Positions 5,429-6,822 of a DNA stretch of 6,822 nucleotides are shown piece after piece. The number at the start of each line of letters is the position of its first letter. Positions within the stretch are counted from its first letter, which is position 1. Both the position numbers and the translations under genes were made by a program. Below the pieces are notes generated by a model. It was not told the origin of the DNA and made no database searches. It saw only the letters and a list, made by a program, of their open reading frames with translations. Origin of the DNA: an uncultured Faecalibacterium sp. (lineage in GTDB: Bacteria; Bacillota; Clostridia; Oscillospirales; Ruminococcaceae); assembly GCA_937915335.1 (NCBI GenBank), contig CALDLZ010000026.1, forward strand, positions 1 through 6,822. Direction: 5' to 3'.

Positions 5429-5444
5429 AAGCATGTGCTATAAC
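5416..5444 (+). promoter_or_regulatory. Promoter of hsp20
   Basis: TTGACA at 5416-5421, a 17-bp spacer and TATAAC at 5439-5444 make a near-consensus housekeeping promoter, preceded by an AT-rich stretch (about 5365-5400) that could act as an UP element. Transcription should start near 5451, leaving a leader of about 110 nt. Confidence 0.8.
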
Positions 5445-5456
5445 AATGGCGTGCTC

Positions 5457-5555
5457 AGGAGGAAGGGCAAAAGGAGAGCCGCAAGGCTCCCCGGAAAGCC
5501 CTTCTGAATGGACGCTTCAGATTTTTTGCCCCGACCCGAACGCCGGGATTGGAGG
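5457..5555 (+). ncRNA. Structured 5' leader of hsp20 with terminator-like hairpin
   Basis: The leader can fold in at least two ways. GAAGGGC (5462-5468) pairs with GCCCTTC (5498-5504), enclosing a GAGCC-GCAA-GGCTC hairpin (5476-5489). TCTGAA (5503-5508) pairs with TTCAGA (5516-5521) and is followed directly by six T residues, like a weak intrinsic terminator. The two folds share bases 5503-5504, so they compete at the edge. An AGGAGG at 5458-5463 has no start codon near it. The true ribosome binding site, GGAGG at 5551-5555, lies 8 nt before the ATG. The layout would suit temperature-sensitive or attenuation control, but no known thermometer class is recognised. Confidence 0.4.
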
Positions 5556-5563
5556 AATGATTT

Positions 5564-6031
5564 ATGCTTATGCCGACTGTTTTCCATGAAAACCTGTTCG
5601 ATGATGATTTCTTCGATCCGTTCTGGAATGACGCTGCACTGGAACGTGCGATGAACCGTGAGGCTCGTGGCGCTTTTGGTAAGCGCGGTGCAAACATGAT
5701 GAAGACCGATGTCAAACAGACGGACAACGGCTACGAAGTAGCTGTTGACCTGCCGGGCTGCAAGAAGGAAGACGTTCAGATGGAACTGAACGACGGCTAC
5801 CTGACCATTCAGGCAGTGCGCAGCCACAGCAATGATGAAAAGGATAAGAAGGGCCGCTATCTGCGGCACGAATCCTTCTCCGGCACCTGCGCACGTAGTT
5901 TCTACGTGGGCGATGTGAAGAAGGAAGACATCCACGCAAAGTTCGAGGATGGCGTCCTGCATATCGAGCTGCCTGCTCCTCAGCAGACGAAGGCTTTGCC
6001 TGAGAACCCGAATCTGATTGCAATCGAGTAA
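5564..6031 (+). CDS. hsp20: Small heat-shock protein, Hsp20/alpha-crystallin family
   Basis: The 155-residue protein is an ATP-independent holdase chaperone that binds unfolding proteins in the cytoplasm as a large oligomer. An N-terminal arm rich in Phe, Asp and Trp (LFDDDFFDPFW at 11-21) is followed by the alpha-crystallin domain from about residue 47 (MKTDVKQTDNGYEVAVDLPG) to 137. That domain has the family motif AKFEDGVLHIELP at 125-137. The C-terminal I-x-I anchor, I152-A-I154, needed for oligomer assembly, is present two residues from the end. Length is typical. GGAGG precedes the ATG by 8 nt; a second ATG two codons later is an alternative start. It is a single-gene unit: a CIRCE-like operator and promoter before it, a strong terminator after it. 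Confidence 0.95.
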   Translation: MLMPTVFHENLFDDDFFDPFWNDAALERAMNREARGAFGKRGANMMKTDVKQTDNGYEVAVDLPGCKKEDVQMELNDGYLTIQAVRSHSNDEKDKKGRYLRHESFSGTCARSFYVGDVKKEDIHAKFEDGVLHIELPAPQQTKALPENPNLIAIE

Positions 6032-6066
6032 AACGTTGGTCGTGTGCGCCAAGGCACAACGCACAT

Positions 6067-6112
6067 AAAGTGGCCCCGGAGAGTTGCAACAAGCTCTCCG
6101 GGGCCATTTTTG
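6067..6112 (+). terminator. Strong intrinsic terminator after hsp20
   Basis: GGCCCCGGAGAG at 6072-6083 and CTCTCCGGGGCC at 6094-6105 pair perfectly over 12 bp around a 10-nt loop, with A-T and G-T pairs extending the stem to about 17 bp and ATTTTTGTTT following. It isolates hsp20 from the downstream genes. Confidence 0.93.
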
Positions 6113-6144
6113 TTTCCCGGCATCTTTTCCGCTGCGGCAGGGTG

Positions 6145-6153
6145 TGGTAAAAT
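6145..6153 (+). promoter_or_regulatory. Extended -10 promoter candidate
   Basis: TGGTAAAAT fits an extended -10 element (TG, one base, then TAAAAT, five of six consensus bases) 32 bp before the next start codon. No good -35 box is visible 17 bp upstream, which is typical of extended -10 promoters. It would drive the short broken ORF and the nitroreductase. Confidence 0.45.
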
Positions 6154-6184
6154 AGGAACGAAATCAGAAGCGGAGGAGTATGAT

Positions 6185-6359
6185 ATGAAAATTGACAGTA
6201 TCCAGTATGAGTTGATTAACAAACAGTTCGACTGCATGGCAAAGTATCTGTCGTGGAATCTGCTGTTCCAGAAGTCCTATTATGCCACTGCCAAAGATGA
6301 ACTTGCAAAAAAATGCCGATGCTCTGAAAGAACTTGAGAACATCGGAAAGAATCTGTAA
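6185..6359 (+). pseudogene. Small unknown ORF, frameshifted at an A7 run
   Basis: I do not recognise the product. From the ATG, preceded by GGAGGAG at 6172-6178, the frame runs MKIDSIQYELINKQF and onward with an aromatic, helical look (MAKYLSWNLLFQKSYY near 18-33). It reaches a run of seven A residues at 6307-6313. As written it continues as KKCRCSERT to a stop at 6335-6337, giving 50 residues with an atypical end. With one A fewer it reads AKNADALKELENIGKNL to a TAA at 6357-6359, a 57-residue protein with a natural helical tail ending just before the nitroreductase ribosome binding site. A frameshift mutation, a sequencing error or programmed slippage could each explain this. It is probably co-transcribed with the nitroreductase. 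Confidence 0.6.
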
Positions 6360-6373
6360 GGGGAATATGTGAG

Positions 6374-6822
6374 ATGAATGCGATTTTTCACCGTGTGAGT
6401 ATCCGAAAATTCAAAAAACAGCCCGTGGAAAAAGAGAAGGTGCTTCAGATTTTGAAAGCCGGCATGCAGGCACCGAGTGCGTGCAACCAGCAGCCGTGGG
6501 AGTTCTATGTAGTGACAAATCCCGAGAAAATCAAAAAGTTGTCACAAACCACCCCATATGCAGGATGCGTTGCCGGAGCACCTGTTGTCATTGTTTTGGT
6601 AAATCGGAAAGAAAATCTTCCGGCCTTGCAGATGGTGCCAATCGATATGGGAATCGCATTGGAAAACATCTGGCTGGAAACCGATACGCTTGGTCTGGGA
6701 GGTGTCTGCATTGGAGTCTCGCCGATTCAGGAATGGATGGAACAGATCCGTCGGATTCTGGAGCTTCCAGAGGATTTAGCAGTCTTTTCACTCTTTGCGC
6801 TCGGATATCCAGATGAGGATCG
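6374..6822 (+). CDS. Nitroreductase-family flavoprotein, 3' end cut by the window
   Basis: The first 149 residues are visible and the frame is open to the window edge. They show the nitroreductase fold with FMN-binding signatures: HRVSIRKFKKQPVEKEKV at 6-23 (the basic R-x-S-x-R type start), the loop APSACNQQPWEFYVV near 34-48, PIDMGIALENIWLE in the middle, GLGGVCIG, and FALGYPDED at the edge. Members use FMN and NAD(P)H to reduce nitro compounds, quinones or flavins as cytoplasmic homodimers. The spacing and the short loops fit the small, roughly 170-residue clostridial type, so perhaps 20-30 residues are missing. AAGGGG at 6358-6363 serves as ribosome binding site. It follows the short broken ORF closely with no promoter of its own. 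Confidence 0.9.
   Translation, partial: MNAIFHRVSIRKFKKQPVEKEKVLQILKAGMQAPSACNQQPWEFYVVTNPEKIKKLSQTTPYAGCVAGAPVVIVLVNRKENLPALQMVPIDMGIALENIWLETDTLGLGGVCIGVSPIQEWMEQIRRILELPEDLAVFSLFALGYPDED

Noticed and set aside
1..6822. CRISPR array, tRNA, rRNA, integrase, toxin-antitoxin or defence genes
   Set aside because: Looked for on both strands by reading; no repeated spacer units, cloverleaf or diagnostic protein motifs were seen.

Overview
The window looks like chromosomal DNA of an anaerobic, moderately GC-rich gut Firmicute. The gene content, strong AGGAGG-type ribosome binding sites and codon habits recall Faecalibacterium and related Oscillospiraceae. That assignment rests on general impression, not on a marker gene. 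No rRNA, tRNA, CRISPR array, phage gene or complete transposon is visible.

Left end (1-850): a strong hairpin with a T run, then two gene remnants facing away from each other. One is the C-terminal part of a DUF554-type membrane protein (minus strand). The other is the first 36 or so codons of a GntR-family regulator (plus strand), whose helix-turn-helix is cut off abruptly. This reads as a decayed junction.

Middle (851-3913, plus strand): a redox and sulfur group. It holds an aldo/keto reductase fused to a C-terminal two-cluster 4Fe-4S domain, with the usual catalytic Tyr and Lys replaced. Next is a small protein with a CPCPEC motif and ambiguous start. Then, behind its own consensus promoter, come a carboxymuconolactone decarboxylase/AhpD-like protein with a CxxC motif and a cysteine-synthase-family PLP enzyme. 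The last two are very probably one operon.

Centre right (3934-5348): a MerR regulator (minus strand, convergent with the PLP enzyme gene) diverges from a classical NADPH aldo/keto reductase with an intact Asp-Tyr-Lys-His tetrad. The space between them holds a textbook MerR-type promoter (19-bp spacer with a dyad inside it), an overlapping opposite-facing promoter and a second dyad. A cysteine in the regulator sits where AdhR-type aldehyde sensors have theirs.

Right (5400-6822, plus strand): a small heat-shock protein (Hsp20) gene preceded by a CIRCE-like HrcA operator over a consensus promoter and by a roughly 110-nt structured leader that includes a terminator-like hairpin, then followed by a very strong terminator. 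Beyond it a short unknown ORF broken at a run of seven A residues precedes a nitroreductase gene that runs off the window.

Together the genes suggest a stress and electrophile/redox-handling neighbourhood under several separate controls (GntR remnant, MerR, HrcA-type). I see no clear sign of a wholly new system. The most interesting parts are the tetrad-less iron-sulfur reductase with its small cysteine-rich neighbour, and the control regions of the second reductase and of hsp20.
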